A stretch of DNA of 50,127 bases, taken from NCBI GenBank assembly GCA_021787615.1, contig JAJYLP010000016.1, positions 1 through 50,127 of the forward strand, written 5' to 3'. The notes beneath the pieces are model-generated. The model saw nothing but the letters and a program-made list of their open reading frames with translations, searched no databases and was not told the DNA's origin. The position numbers and the translations under genes were made by a program. Source of the stretch: Pseudomonadota bacterium. Its GTDB lineage: Bacteria; Pseudomonadota; Gammaproteobacteria; Steroidobacterales; Steroidobacteraceae. Of this stretch, positions 13,136 to 21,646 are shown in pieces (positions within the stretch are counted from its first letter, which is position 1; every line of letters starts with the position of its first letter).

Positions 13136-13426
13136 TCAGCGCCGCGGCGGCCTGAGCCGCGCGCGCCGGCGCGCGCGCGGGTCCTGCTCGAGCGGGCGGT
13201 ACAGCTCGATGCGATCCCCGTCGGCGGGCACGGCGTCGCGCTCGCGCAACTCACCGAAGATCCCCACCGGCGCGCTCTCCCAGGGCACGGCGGTCTCGGG
13301 CGCCCCCCGCCGCGCCGCCGCGATCACCTCAGCGATGCTCGCCCCGGCATCGATCTCGACCGGCCAGAGAAACTGCCGCTCGGCGGTGGCATAGGCCACG
13401 ATGCAGCGCTTGACCGGCCGGCTCAC
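13136..13426 (-). CDS. rnfH: RnfH/RatB family ubiquitin-like protein
   Basis: Small beta-grasp protein of the UPF0125 family. The function is not settled, though it is regularly paired with ratA and smpB. The GTG at 13426 (VSRPVKRCIVAYATAERQF) gives 96 residues and overlaps the ratA stop as GTGA, implying translational coupling. Family segments EVIAAARR and VGIFGELRERDAVPADGDRIELYRPL are present, followed by the usual Arg-rich tail. The open frame runs much further upstream inside ratA, but that extension is a shadow. Confidence 0.9.
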   Translation of the reverse strand: MSRPVKRCIVAYATAERQFLWPVEIDAGASIAEVIAAARRGAPETAVPWESAPVGIFGELRERDAVPADGDRIELYRPLEQDPRARRRARLRPPRR

Positions 13427-13872
13427 GGTCCGGCGAGACCTGCGGCCGGCTGGAACGCGCGGCTGCGGGCGACGAAGGCATCGACCAGCGAGCCGACCGT
13501 CTCGGCGAAGATGCGCTCGAACATGAGCGCCGAGAGGGCGCTCTTGAACTGAAAGCGCAGGGCAAGCTCGACGTGCGTGCCCTCCCCGGCCGGCGTCAGC
13601 CGCCACTCGCCCTCGAGCACGCTGAACGGGCCGCTCACCAGGCGCATCAGCACGCGCCGGTCGGGCTCGAGCGTATTGCGGGTGGTGAACTCCCCATTGA
13701 ACGGCCCGCGCCGCACGCCGATGCTGGCGACGATCTCGCTGTCGCTGCGCGAGAGCACCCGCGCGTGGCTGCACCAGGGCAGAAACTCGGGGTAGCTGTC
13801 GATGTCGTTGATCAGCGCGAACAGTCGGTTCGGCGGCAGGCTGACGAGCGCCGAGCGCTTGACCTCTCGCAT
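13423..13872 (-). CDS. ratA: RatA, START-domain protein (coenzyme Q-binding/ribosome-association family)
   Basis: Polyketide cyclase/START fold related to Coq10. E. coli RatA was described as blocking 70S assembly and is also thought to act in ubiquinone handling. From ATG 13872 it has 149 residues starting MREVKRSALVSLPPNRLFALINDIDSYPEFLPWC, with the conserved LSRSDSEIVASIGV and FKSALSALMFERIFAETVGSLVDAF helix. The upstream in-frame extension is rejected. It is divergent from smpB, as in most gammaproteobacteria. Confidence 0.93.
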   Translation of the reverse strand: MREVKRSALVSLPPNRLFALINDIDSYPEFLPWCSHARVLSRSDSEIVASIGVRRGPFNGEFTTRNTLEPDRRVLMRLVSGPFSVLEGEWRLTPAGEGTHVELALRFQFKSALSALMFERIFAETVGSLVDAFVARSRAFQPAAGLAGP

Positions 13873-13982
13873 GCGCGCTATTGTCCCAGGATCGGGCCGG
13901 CACGGACAAGGGCACGGCGGCAAATCCGCTGGGCGCGCCGCGCGCACGCTACAATGCGCGCCCCAATCGATCTTGAGCCTCG

Positions 13983-14453
13983 ATGTCCCCCAAGGCCGAC
14001 TCCTCCTCCCGGCTGATCGCCGAGAACCGCAAGGCGCGCTTCGATTACTTCATCGAGCAGCGCTACGAGGCTGGTCTCGCCCTGCAGGGCTGGGAGGTCA
14101 AATCGCTGCGCGCCGGGCGCGCCCAGCTGAAGGAGGCCTATGTCTACGTGCGCGGCGGCGAGGCGTTCCTGATCGGGGCCCATCTGTCGCCGCTGCCCTC
14201 GGCCTCCAGTCACGTCATCGCCGACCCGGTGCGCACGCGCAAGCTGCTGCTCAACCGCAGCGAGCTCGACGGCCTGGTCGGGGCGGTCGAGCGGCGCGGC
14301 TACACCCTGGTGCCGCTCGAGCTGTACTGGAAGCACGGCCGCGCCAAGCTCGCCGTGGGGCTCGCCAAGGGCAAGAAGCAGCACGACAAGCGCGCGACCG
14401 AAAAGGAGCGCGACTGGCAGCGCGACAAGGCGCGCCTGCTGCGCAGGGGCTGA
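13983..14453 (+). CDS. smpB: SsrA-binding protein SmpB
   Basis: Binds tmRNA and places it in the A site of stalled ribosomes for trans-translation. It has 156 residues. The OB-fold core has [41 protein letters not shown] and [12 protein letters not shown]. The basic C-terminal tail ([21 protein letters not shown]) is the part that mimics the mRNA path. The partner tmRNA gene starts 363 bases downstream on the same strand. Confidence 0.97.
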   Translation: MSPKADSSSRLIAENRKARFDYFIEQRYEAGLALQGWEVKSLRAGRAQLKEAYVYVRGGEAFLIGAHLSPLPSASSHVIADPVRTRKLLLNRSELDGLVGAVERRGYTLVPLELYWKHGRAKLAVGLAKGKKQHDKRATEKERDWQRDKARLLRRG

Positions 14454-14816
14454 GCCGTGCCCAGGGGACATGCAGCCCCTGCCGCACCACGGGCGCCGGC
14501 GCAGTCGCGGACATCTTCCCGGTGTGCAAGTCGTGACCCAGGTTCAGCGTCATCACCGCGCCGGTGTGACGCACCTCGCCGGGCGGCGGGCGGGTGTGTT
14601 GTCCGGCACCTCGACGCCGAGCGCGAGCGCGGCGCAACATGCCGCCCCGCTGCACAGTCGCATCAAGCCAATCTCTGAGAAGGCCCCACCGGCGCGTGGG
14701 CACGATCACGGTGAACCATACACAAGCGGGACGGCCTGCGGAACCGTTTCCATTTTTCGCCGCACCCGAAGGTGCGCGCCGCGACGCTCTCAGGTATGCT
14801 TGCCGCATCTCTTCTG
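14454..14816 (+). other. Gap between smpB and the tmRNA gene
   Basis: No gene can be supported here. CAGGGG-N8-CCCCTG (14462-14481) just after smpB could be a weak terminator hairpin. TATGCT (14795-14800) may be the -10 of the tmRNA promoter, but no good -35 hexamer is seen 17 bp upstream. A minus-strand reading frame crosses the gap but runs into smpB and has no recognised homology. Confidence 0.4.
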
Positions 14817-15169
14817 GGGGGCGACCGGTTTCGACGCGGGTTGCGAACCTTCAGGGGCGTACCGAGGCGCAGTGCCCTCGTAAATCACGCTGCAAAACCA
14901 TAGTTGCCAACGACGACAACTTCGCTCTCGCCGCCTAATCGCGGCTGACCTCCGACCGGTCCGTGCCTGTGCGGTCGACTCGGGGGACGCGTTCACAGGC
15001 TCGCGATCCGGCGTGCGACGGGCCGGGTCGTTAAGAGTCACCGTCCGCTGGCGCTTCGTCTTCCCTGCCCCTCGGGTAGCGCGGCGCGAGAACCAAAGAG
15101 CGGGCTACGTACGTAGAACCTGAAGTCTAGGGCTTGCGGACGGGGGTTCGATTCCCCCCGCCTCCACCA
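14817..15169 (+). ncRNA. ssrA: Transfer-messenger RNA (tmRNA)
   Basis: About 353 nt. The 5' end GGGGGCG pairs with CGCCTCC before the encoded CCA at 15167-15169, and the T arm reads GGGGGTTCGATTCCCC. The 5' region GGTTTCGACG matches tmRNA. The tag ORF at 14906-14938 encodes ANDDNFALAA then TAA, a typical proteobacterial proteolysis tag ending in ALAA. With SmpB it rescues stalled ribosomes. A one-piece gene, not permuted. Confidence 0.96.
14906..14938 (+). other. tmRNA proteolysis-tag reading frame (ANDDNFALAA, stop TAA)
   Basis: Resume codon GCC at 14906, stop TAA at 14936-14938. The C-terminal ALAA is the degron read by ClpXP/ClpAP-type proteases. Confidence 0.93.
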
Positions 15170-15587
15170 CTCGATCCGCACGGTCCCGGCCGCGCGGCCG
15201 GGAGCTTGGCGTCCGCCGGCGGACCGACCGCTCGGCCGAACGGCAAACGCTCGTGCCACCGCCTCGGCTTGCAGCGCGCGAGCAAACGGGGCCAAAGGCA
15301 CGGGCGGAAATGACACTCGTGAACAGCCCCGCACGACGCGTGTCGCATCAAACGCGCCTCATCACTCGCGAGCGGTAAGCCCGCTGCAACGACCGGAACG
15401 CGAGGCGTGCGAAAGCGGCGGTGGCTGTTTCTCAGCCGCGACAAAATGCGCTAAGCTGCATGCTCATCAGCGTGTTGGATGGAGTATGCAGCCTGTCGCC
15501 ATCCGGCGACAGCGGGCTGATGAGATGCCGCTTTTCAAGCACGCAACCAAAGCCGCGGCATCGACGTTGAGGCCCTGCGAGGAATTG
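15170..15587 (+). other. Gap between tmRNA and opgG with two GC palindromes
   Basis: CCCGGCCGCGCGGCCGGG (15185-15202) and GTCCGCCGGCGGAC (15211-15224) are perfect palindromes directly after the tmRNA and may act as its terminator or processing signal, although no T-run follows. Further on, CTCATCAGC (15463-15471) is repeated inverted as GCTGATGAG just downstream. No gene is supported. Confidence 0.45.
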
Positions 15588-17144
15588 GTGGCAGTCAAGA
15601 CTCGAATCTCACTCACCGCGCTCTTGACGCTCACGCCTCTCGCCTGCGCCCTCGCGGCGCCGCCGCCCGCCAAGCCCCCGGGGATGGTGCGGCGCTTCAC
15701 CTTCGCTGCGGTCGAGCACCTTGCCGCGCTGCGCGCCGAGCACGGCTATCGCGCCGGCTCGACGCCCCTGCCGGGGGTCCTGCGAAGACTGAGCGACGCG
15801 CAGTATCACCAGATCCGCTTTCGCCCGGCCGATGCGCTGTGGCGCGGCCACTCGATGTTCGAGGTCGAGTTCTATCACCGCGGCTTCGCCTTCACGCGGC
15901 GGGTGAACATCTACACGGTATCGGCCGCGGCGGTGCGCGAGCTGCCCTACCGGCCCTCACTGTTCGAATTCCCCGCCGTGCTCGCGCACGCGCGGCTGCC
16001 GGCGAACCTCGGTTTCGCCGGCTTCTCGCTGCGCTACCCGCTCGACTCGCCCGCGCATCACCGCGCGGTCCTCGCCTTCCTCGGCGCCTCCTATTTCCGC
16101 GTGCTCGGACGCAATCAGGAGGAGGGCGTCACGGCGCGGGGCCTCGCCATAGACACCGCCACCACCGGCGGGGAGGAGATCCCCTACTTCACCGATTTCT
16201 GGCTGGTCAAGCCGGCGCCGGATGCGACCACGATGACCGTCTATGCGCTGCTCGACAGCCCGAGCCTCACCGGCGCCTATCGCTTCCTGGTGCGCCCCGG
16301 GGCCATCACCCAGGTGACCGTGAGCGCGGTCCTCTATCCGCGCCGGCGTATCGCCAAGCTCGGCATCGCCCCGCTCACCTCGATGTTTCTCTACGGCATG
16401 AACTCGGCGCGGCGGCGCTTCGACAACTGGCGCCCGCAGGTGCACGACAGCGACGGGCTCATGATGCATACCGGCAGCGGGCAGTGGCTGTGGCGCCCGC
16501 TGCGCAATCCGCTGCGCCTGCAGGTCAACCGTTTCATGGACGACAATCCGCGCGGCTTCGGGCTGATCCAGCGCGATCGGCGCTTCGCCGATTACGAGGA
16601 CCCCGTGGCCCGCTACGAGAGCCGGCCGAGCTACTGGGTCGAGCCGCTCGGACGCTGGGGCCGGGGCGGCGTGGAGCTGGTGGAGATCCCGAGCGACGCG
16701 GATATCGACTACAACATCGACGCCTACTGGGTGCCGAGCGCGCCGGTGCGCGGCGGACAGCCGCTCGCCTTCTCCTACGTGCTGTCGGCCTATCTGCACT
16801 CCGGTGAGCGCTGGCCGCCCGGCGGCCGCGTGGCGGCCACGCACTTCGCGCCCGTGGTGCGCGACGGTCACCCGGTGGGCGGTCTGCGCCGCACGATCAT
16901 CGATTTCACCGGCGGGGACCTGCGCGGGCTGCGCGCGAGCCAGCCGGTGCGCGCCGTCGTGACGGCGCTCGGCGCTCGCATCTCGGACGTCGACACGCAA
17001 CGCCTGCCCGAGAACGGCCACTGGCGAGTGAGCTTCACGGTGCGTCCGACCTCAGGACGGCCGATCGACATGCACTGTTATCTCGAGCTCTACGGCGCGG
17101 CGCTGACCGAGACCTGGACGTACCAATGGACACCGCACTCGTGA
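15588..17144 (+). CDS. opgG: Periplasmic glucan biosynthesis protein OpgG (MdoG)
   Basis: Periplasmic enzyme of osmoregulated glucan synthesis acting on the beta-glucan backbone exported by OpgH. The frame is open from 15486, but GTG 15588 (VAVKTRISLTALLTLTPLACALA) starts a Sec signal peptide and has GAGGA just upstream, giving 518 residues. Family segments are FDNWRPQVHDSDGLMMHTG, WLWRPLRNP, FMDDNPRGFGLIQRDR and the C-terminal LTETWTYQW. The stop lies inside the start of opgH (19-base overlap). Confidence 0.93.
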   Translation: MAVKTRISLTALLTLTPLACALAAPPPAKPPGMVRRFTFAAVEHLAALRAEHGYRAGSTPLPGVLRRLSDAQYHQIRFRPADALWRGHSMFEVEFYHRGFAFTRRVNIYTVSAAAVRELPYRPSLFEFPAVLAHARLPANLGFAGFSLRYPLDSPAHHRAVLAFLGASYFRVLGRNQEEGVTARGLAIDTATTGGEEIPYFTDFWLVKPAPDATTMTVYALLDSPSLTGAYRFLVRPGAITQVTVSAVLYPRRRIAKLGIAPLTSMFLYGMNSARRRFDNWRPQVHDSDGLMMHTGSGQWLWRPLRNPLRLQVNRFMDDNPRGFGLIQRDRRFADYEDPVARYESRPSYWVEPLGRWGRGGVELVEIPSDADIDYNIDAYWVPSAPVRGGQPLAFSYVLSAYLHSGERWPPGGRVAATHFAPVVRDGHPVGGLRRTIIDFTGGDLRGLRASQPVRAVVTALGARISDVDTQRLPENGHWRVSFTVRPTSGRPIDMHCYLELYGAALTETWTYQWTPHS

Positions 17145-19102
17145 GCCCGCGGACCGACTGGCTGCGGCGCCTCGCGAGGCGGCGACGGACGGTCTTCTTC
17201 GGACTGTCAGTGCTCACCGCGGCGGCGGCCACGACCATGATGTGGGACATCCTCGCGGCCAACGGCCTGAACAACCTCGACCGCGCCGGACTCGTGGTGT
17301 TCTTCGTTCTGTTCCTGTGGATCGCGGTCTCCTTCTGGACCGCCGTCGCGGGCTTCGTGGTCAGATGGCGCGGCGAGGACACGGCCCAGATCCACGAGCG
17401 CTGGCGCGCGGTGGCGCCGCTGCGCGGCCGCACCGCCGTGATCATGCCGATCTACAACGAGGACACCGCGCGCGTGGCGGCGGGGCTGGAGGTCGTCTGG
17501 TCCTCGCTCGAGCGTCTCCCGGAGCAGGCCGCGTTCGATCTGTTCATTCTCTCGGACACGCGCAAGCACGACATCGGGGCCGCCGAGGAGGTCGCCTGGC
17601 GCGAGCTCGTGACGCGCCACAACGCACGCGGGCGCATCTTCTACCGGCGCCGGCCGGAAAACACCGCCCGCAAAGCCGGCAACATCGCCGATTTCATCAC
17701 CAACTGGGGCGGCGCGTACGACTACGCGATCGTGCTCGATGCCGACAGCGTCATGTCCGGCGAGACGCTGCTCGAGATGGCGCAGCTGATGGACGCCAAT
17801 CCACGCGCCGGCATCATCCAGGCCCTGCCGCTGCCAACCGGCCGCGATACGCTCTTCGCCCGCCTCATCCAGTTCGCCGCGCGGTTGAGCAGTCCGATGC
17901 TCGCCAGCGGGCTGGCGTACTGGCAGCTCGGGGATTCCAACTACTGGGGCCACAACGCCATCCTGCGCCTGAAGGCGTTCGCGGCGTTCTGCGCCCTGCC
18001 CCATCTGCCCGGCGCGGCGCCGCTCGGCGGGGAGATTCTGAGCCACGACTTCGTCGAGGCGGCGTTCATGCGCCGCGCGGGCTACGAGGTGTGGCTGCTG
18101 CCGACCGATCGGGGCAGCTGGGAGGAGATTCCCTCGAACGTCATCGACTACGCGGCGCGCGACAAGCGCTGGGCGCAGGGCAACATCCAGCACCTGGGCC
18201 TGCTGCCGATGCGCGGCCTGTACTGGCTGAGCCGCGTGCACCTCATCACCGGCGTGCTCTCCTACCTGACCTCCCCGCTGTGGCTGATCATGCTGGCGCT
18301 GAGCTCGACCGTGGTCATTCTGCAGGCGCTGCACGGCCACCAGTACTTCCCGCCGGGGCACCACGGGCTGTTCCCGAACTGGCCGCACTACCGTGACGGG
18401 GAGATCGCCGCGCTCCTGTCGCTCACGGCCGTGGCCCTGTTCGGGCCGAAGGTGCTCGCCGCGCTGCTGGCGATCCGCGATCCGCGGCTGCGGCGCGGGT
18501 TCGGCGGCGCCTCGCGCATCGGCTTGAGCCTGCTGCTCGAGCAGATCTTCAGCATCCTGCTCGCCCCGGCGATGATGCTGTTTCACACCGCCTTCGTGCT
18601 GAGCACGCTCGCCGGCAAACCGGTCTCCTGGCACGCCCAGGAGCGCGGGGACCGCGGCATCGGCCTTACCGAGGCCCTGCGCCGGCACGCCGGACACGTG
18701 CTGATCGGTCTCATCTGGGGCGCGTTCATCCTCGAGTTCGCGCCGCGCTACACCGGATGGCTGCTGCCGGTGCTCGCCGGCATGGTGCTCTCGGTGCCGC
18801 TCACGATGTTCACCAGCCGCGTCGCGCCCGGGCAATGGCTGCGCCGCCACCGGCTGCTGCTGACGCCCGAGGAGAGCGATCCGCCCGCGGAGCTCGCCTC
18901 CCTGCAGCAGCACCTCGCGCACCCGGTCTTGGCCGGCCCGGGGGCGCCCGGGCCGCTCACGGATGCGGCCGCGGCACACGAGCTGCTGCGCGATCTGGAG
19001 CGTCGCGTTCCACCGCGCGCGCCGCTGCCGATGAAGCCGAGCGCGCCGCGCTACCTGTTCAGCCTGCGCGCGGCGCTGACACGCCGCAAGCACTTGCTAT
19101 GA
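17126..19102 (+). CDS. opgH: Glucan glucosyltransferase OpgH (MdoH)
   Basis: Inner-membrane GT2 enzyme polymerising and exporting the beta-1,2-linked glucan backbone from UDP-glucose. It has 658 residues, clearly shorter than the roughly 850 of E. coli OpgH. Two N-terminal membrane helices (about 22-45 and 54-78) precede the catalytic domain: PIYNED, DAD at 206-208, SHDFVEAAFMRRAGYEV and RDKRWAQGN. Several hydrophobic helices follow (LITGVLSYLTSPLWLIMLAL onward). The 19-base overlap with opgG suggests coupled translation. Confidence 0.94.
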   Translation: MDTALVSPRTDWLRRLARRRRTVFFGLSVLTAAAATTMMWDILAANGLNNLDRAGLVVFFVLFLWIAVSFWTAVAGFVVRWRGEDTAQIHERWRAVAPLRGRTAVIMPIYNEDTARVAAGLEVVWSSLERLPEQAAFDLFILSDTRKHDIGAAEEVAWRELVTRHNARGRIFYRRRPENTARKAGNIADFITNWGGAYDYAIVLDADSVMSGETLLEMAQLMDANPRAGIIQALPLPTGRDTLFARLIQFAARLSSPMLASGLAYWQLGDSNYWGHNAILRLKAFAAFCALPHLPGAAPLGGEILSHDFVEAAFMRRAGYEVWLLPTDRGSWEEIPSNVIDYAARDKRWAQGNIQHLGLLPMRGLYWLSRVHLITGVLSYLTSPLWLIMLALSSTVVILQALHGHQYFPPGHHGLFPNWPHYRDGEIAALLSLTAVALFGPKVLAALLAIRDPRLRRGFGGASRIGLSLLLEQIFSILLAPAMMLFHTAFVLSTLAGKPVSWHAQERGDRGIGLTEALRRHAGHVLIGLIWGAFILEFAPRYTGWLLPVLAGMVLSVPLTMFTSRVAPGQWLRRHRLLLTPEESDPPAELASLQQHLAHPVLAGPGAPGPLTDAAAAHELLRDLERRVPPRAPLPMKPSAPRYLFSLRAALTRRKHLL

Positions 19103-19127
19103 GGTCATGAAACGAGGAGCCGCAGAG

Positions 19128-20738
19128 ATGCATCGACGCGGATTTTTGCGCGGCGGCGCGGCCAGTCTCGCCGCGATCGCCCCCTGGCCGATGGAGTTCA
19201 AGCACAAGAAATCGCTGCACGGACCGGCGCGCGGCGTCACGCGCTTCGGCGCGCCACGGCCGTTCACCTTCGCCTGGCTGAAGGCGCTCGCGCACTCGCT
19301 GTCCCTCACGGTGTACAGCGAGCCGGTGCCGCCGCTGCCGCCGGCGATCGGCACGCTCAGCTGGAGCCAGTGGGAATCGATCACCTACCGTCCCGAGCGG
19401 ACCCTGTGGTACGAGCAGGACCTCTTCTTCCGCATCCGCTTCGATCACCTGGGCTTCACCATGAAGCGCCCGGTGCGCATGTATGCGCTCGAGCAGAGCA
19501 TCGCCCGGCGCATCCTCTTCGACCCGAGCCTGTTCGACTACAGCCGCTCGGGGCTGAAGCCGCAGCAGATTCCCCCGCACCTCGGCTTCTCCGGCTTCAA
19601 CGTGCTCTTTCACACCGACTGGACGGATGACCGCGCCGTGTTCCAGGGCGCCTCGTACTTCCGCGCCGTCGACGGCAGCGGCCAGTACGGCATGTCCCAG
19701 CGGGGCTTGGCGATCGACACCGGCATGCCGCAGCCGGAGGAGTTCCCGGACTTCGTCGCCTTCTATCTAGAGAAACCCGCGCGCGAGTCGACGCTGCTCA
19801 CCATCTATGCGCTGCTCGATTCCCCGAGCGTCGCGGGCGCCTACCGCTTCATCATCGACGTCGCCAGCACGCTGGTGATGGACGTGGACTTCACGCTCTA
19901 CCCTCGCCGCCAGATCGCGCGGCTCGGCATCGCGCCCGGGACCAGCATGTACCTGGTCGGACAGAACGATCACCGGGTCGCCGATGACTGGCGGCCGCAG
20001 ATCCACGACTCGGACGGCCTGCAGATGCACACCGGGGAGGGCGAGTGGATCTGGCGGCCGCTCACCAATCCGAGCGTGCTGCGGGTCAACTCGTACCTCG
20101 ACGACGATCCGCGCGGCTTCGGCCTGATGCAGCGCGACCACAAGTTCTCCGACTACCAGGACGACGGCGCCTGGTACAACCGCCGCCCCGGCTGCTGGGT
20201 GGCGCCGAAGGGCGCCTGGGGCAAGGGCGCGGTCATGCTGGTGGAGATCCCGACCATCGACGAGACGATGGACAACATCGTGGCGTTCTGGAACCCCTCC
20301 GAGGAGATCGTGCCCGGCCGCGAGTATGTCTACGGCTATCGCCTCTACTGGTGCCGGGACAATCCCTTCAAATCCCACCTGGCGCACGTCGAGGCCACTC
20401 GCGATGGCATCGGCGGGATCGTCGGGCAGAAGCGCACCGAGTTCTCCTGGCGCTTCGTGGTCGATTTCATCGGCGGCGATCTGCCGATGCTCGCGCCCGA
20501 TGACAAGGTGCTCGCGGTGGTCAGCACCTCCGCCGGCAAGGTGCAGCTGGTCTCGGCCCGGCCACTGCTGCCGATCAAGGGCTGGCGCGCCATGTTCGAT
20601 CTGGTGCCCGATGAGGCCGGCGAGCCGATCAATCTCAGGCTGTACCTGTCGCTCGACGGCCAGGCGCTCACCGAGACCTGGATGTACCAGTACACGCCCC
20701 CGCCGCTCGAGGTGCAGCGCCAGTACATCGAGGGGTGA
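19128..20738 (+). CDS. opgD: Glucan biosynthesis protein OpgD (MdoD), Tat-exported
   Basis: Paralogue of OpgG. The ATG at 19128 has GAGGAG eight bases upstream and yields MHRRGFLRGGAASLAAIA, a twin-arginine signal, so the protein is exported folded, as known for OpgD. The earlier ATG at 19107 has a poorer ribosome site. 536 residues. Shared family blocks are DDWRPQIHDSDGLQMHTGEGEW, LDDDPRGFGLMQRDHKFSDYQ and LTETWMYQYTP. It sits 25 bases after opgH, making an opgGHD operon. In E. coli opgD is unlinked to opgGH. Confidence 0.94.
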   Translation: MHRRGFLRGGAASLAAIAPWPMEFKHKKSLHGPARGVTRFGAPRPFTFAWLKALAHSLSLTVYSEPVPPLPPAIGTLSWSQWESITYRPERTLWYEQDLFFRIRFDHLGFTMKRPVRMYALEQSIARRILFDPSLFDYSRSGLKPQQIPPHLGFSGFNVLFHTDWTDDRAVFQGASYFRAVDGSGQYGMSQRGLAIDTGMPQPEEFPDFVAFYLEKPARESTLLTIYALLDSPSVAGAYRFIIDVASTLVMDVDFTLYPRRQIARLGIAPGTSMYLVGQNDHRVADDWRPQIHDSDGLQMHTGEGEWIWRPLTNPSVLRVNSYLDDDPRGFGLMQRDHKFSDYQDDGAWYNRRPGCWVAPKGAWGKGAVMLVEIPTIDETMDNIVAFWNPSEEIVPGREYVYGYRLYWCRDNPFKSHLAHVEATRDGIGGIVGQKRTEFSWRFVVDFIGGDLPMLAPDDKVLAVVSTSAGKVQLVSARPLLPIKGWRAMFDLVPDEAGEPINLRLYLSLDGQALTETWMYQYTPPPLEVQRQYIEG

Positions 20739-20751
20739 GCGCGCCGGCGCC

Positions 20752-21492
20752 TCAGCGCAGTGCCCTGTACAGCGCGCCGGCGATCAGCGCCGCAGCGGCA
20801 GCGTAGAGCGCGACGGTCACATAGCACCGGCGGGTCAGATTGCGGATGCTCTGTTTGATCGCCGGGCGGCTGTTGAGGCCGGGAAAGGGCTCCGATGGCT
20901 CGGGCATGCCGAGGAACCGGCACAGCGGCGCCCACCCCTCGGTGACCTGAAACACGAGCAGGCGCTCGGGGGGGAACCGCAGCCTTGACCTCCTCGATGT
21001 AGGCTCGATAACGCGCCACCGCCCTGCTGCGATCGCCCATCACGCCCTTCAGCGCGCGCCCCCACACGAGCTTGTGCGACTGACAGCGAACTTGCGCGCA
21101 AAGGGCGTGAGCCACTTGAGCACCTTGAACTGCCAGAGCGTCTCGGTGAAATAAATGGTGTCGATCGTGCTGTCGTACCAGGCCTCGGCGCCGCCCGGGT
21201 GCACTGTCAGCAGCGCCTTCGCCTGCGGGTAATGCGCGAGCAGCTCCCGCCACACGCAGCGGCCCGGATTGTCGACCGTGGCGGTGTAATGGCCGAACAG
21301 CCTGTCCCAGTCGTGGCGCGATCCGGGCGGGGCGTTCGCCACGGTGTGCCAGAACTGCAGATGTGCCCTGTTCGCCTTGTCGTGCAGCACTTCCCGCATG
21401 TGACAGCACGGGAAACCGAGCCGATTGAGCGCGGTGTACGTCGACTCAGTGCCGCTGCGGCCGAAGCCGGCGCCGATGACCTCAAGGCCCAT
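20752..21492 (-). pseudogene. Frameshifted sulfotransferase-family gene
   Basis: Three reading frames together make one sulfotransferase-like protein. Frame 1 runs from ATG 21492 (MGLEVIGAGFGRSGTESTYTALNRLG, a PAPS-binding-type loop) to about 21087 (FARKF). Frame 2 (QSHKLVWGRALKGVMGDRS to IEEVKAAVPP) runs to a run of seven G at 20968-20974. Frame 3 (RLLVFQVTEGWAPLCRFLGMPEP) runs to the stop at 20752 and ends in a hydrophobic segment. Removing one base from the homopolymer restores the second junction. Either a decaying gene or sequencing error; two independent shifts favour decay. Confidence 0.8.
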
Positions 21493-21646
21493 GCGATGCC
21501 CCTTCAAGCGTCAGACAGCGCGCCTGCCCGCTCAGATCGCCGTCGATCTCGCGGTACGCACGGGGGAATTTCAATGACCGGGGCGTGCGCAGCTCGCGCG
21601 CGCTCGCGTAAGATGTCGGCCCTCTCCTGCGGGAGCCCGATGACGC

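Noticed and set aside
14251-14808. 185-codon minus-strand ORF between smpB and tmRNA
   Set aside because: Its second half is antisense to smpB and the first half has no recognised homology or ribosome site.
15038-15334. Minus-strand ORF containing WWRRGESNPRPQ
   Set aside because: A well-known spurious translation of the antisense of tRNA-like 3' ends; here it is the tmRNA acceptor/T arm.
17207-19093. 628-codon minus-strand ORF opposite opgH
   Set aside because: Antisense shadow; opgH itself is clearly coding with intact GT2 motifs.
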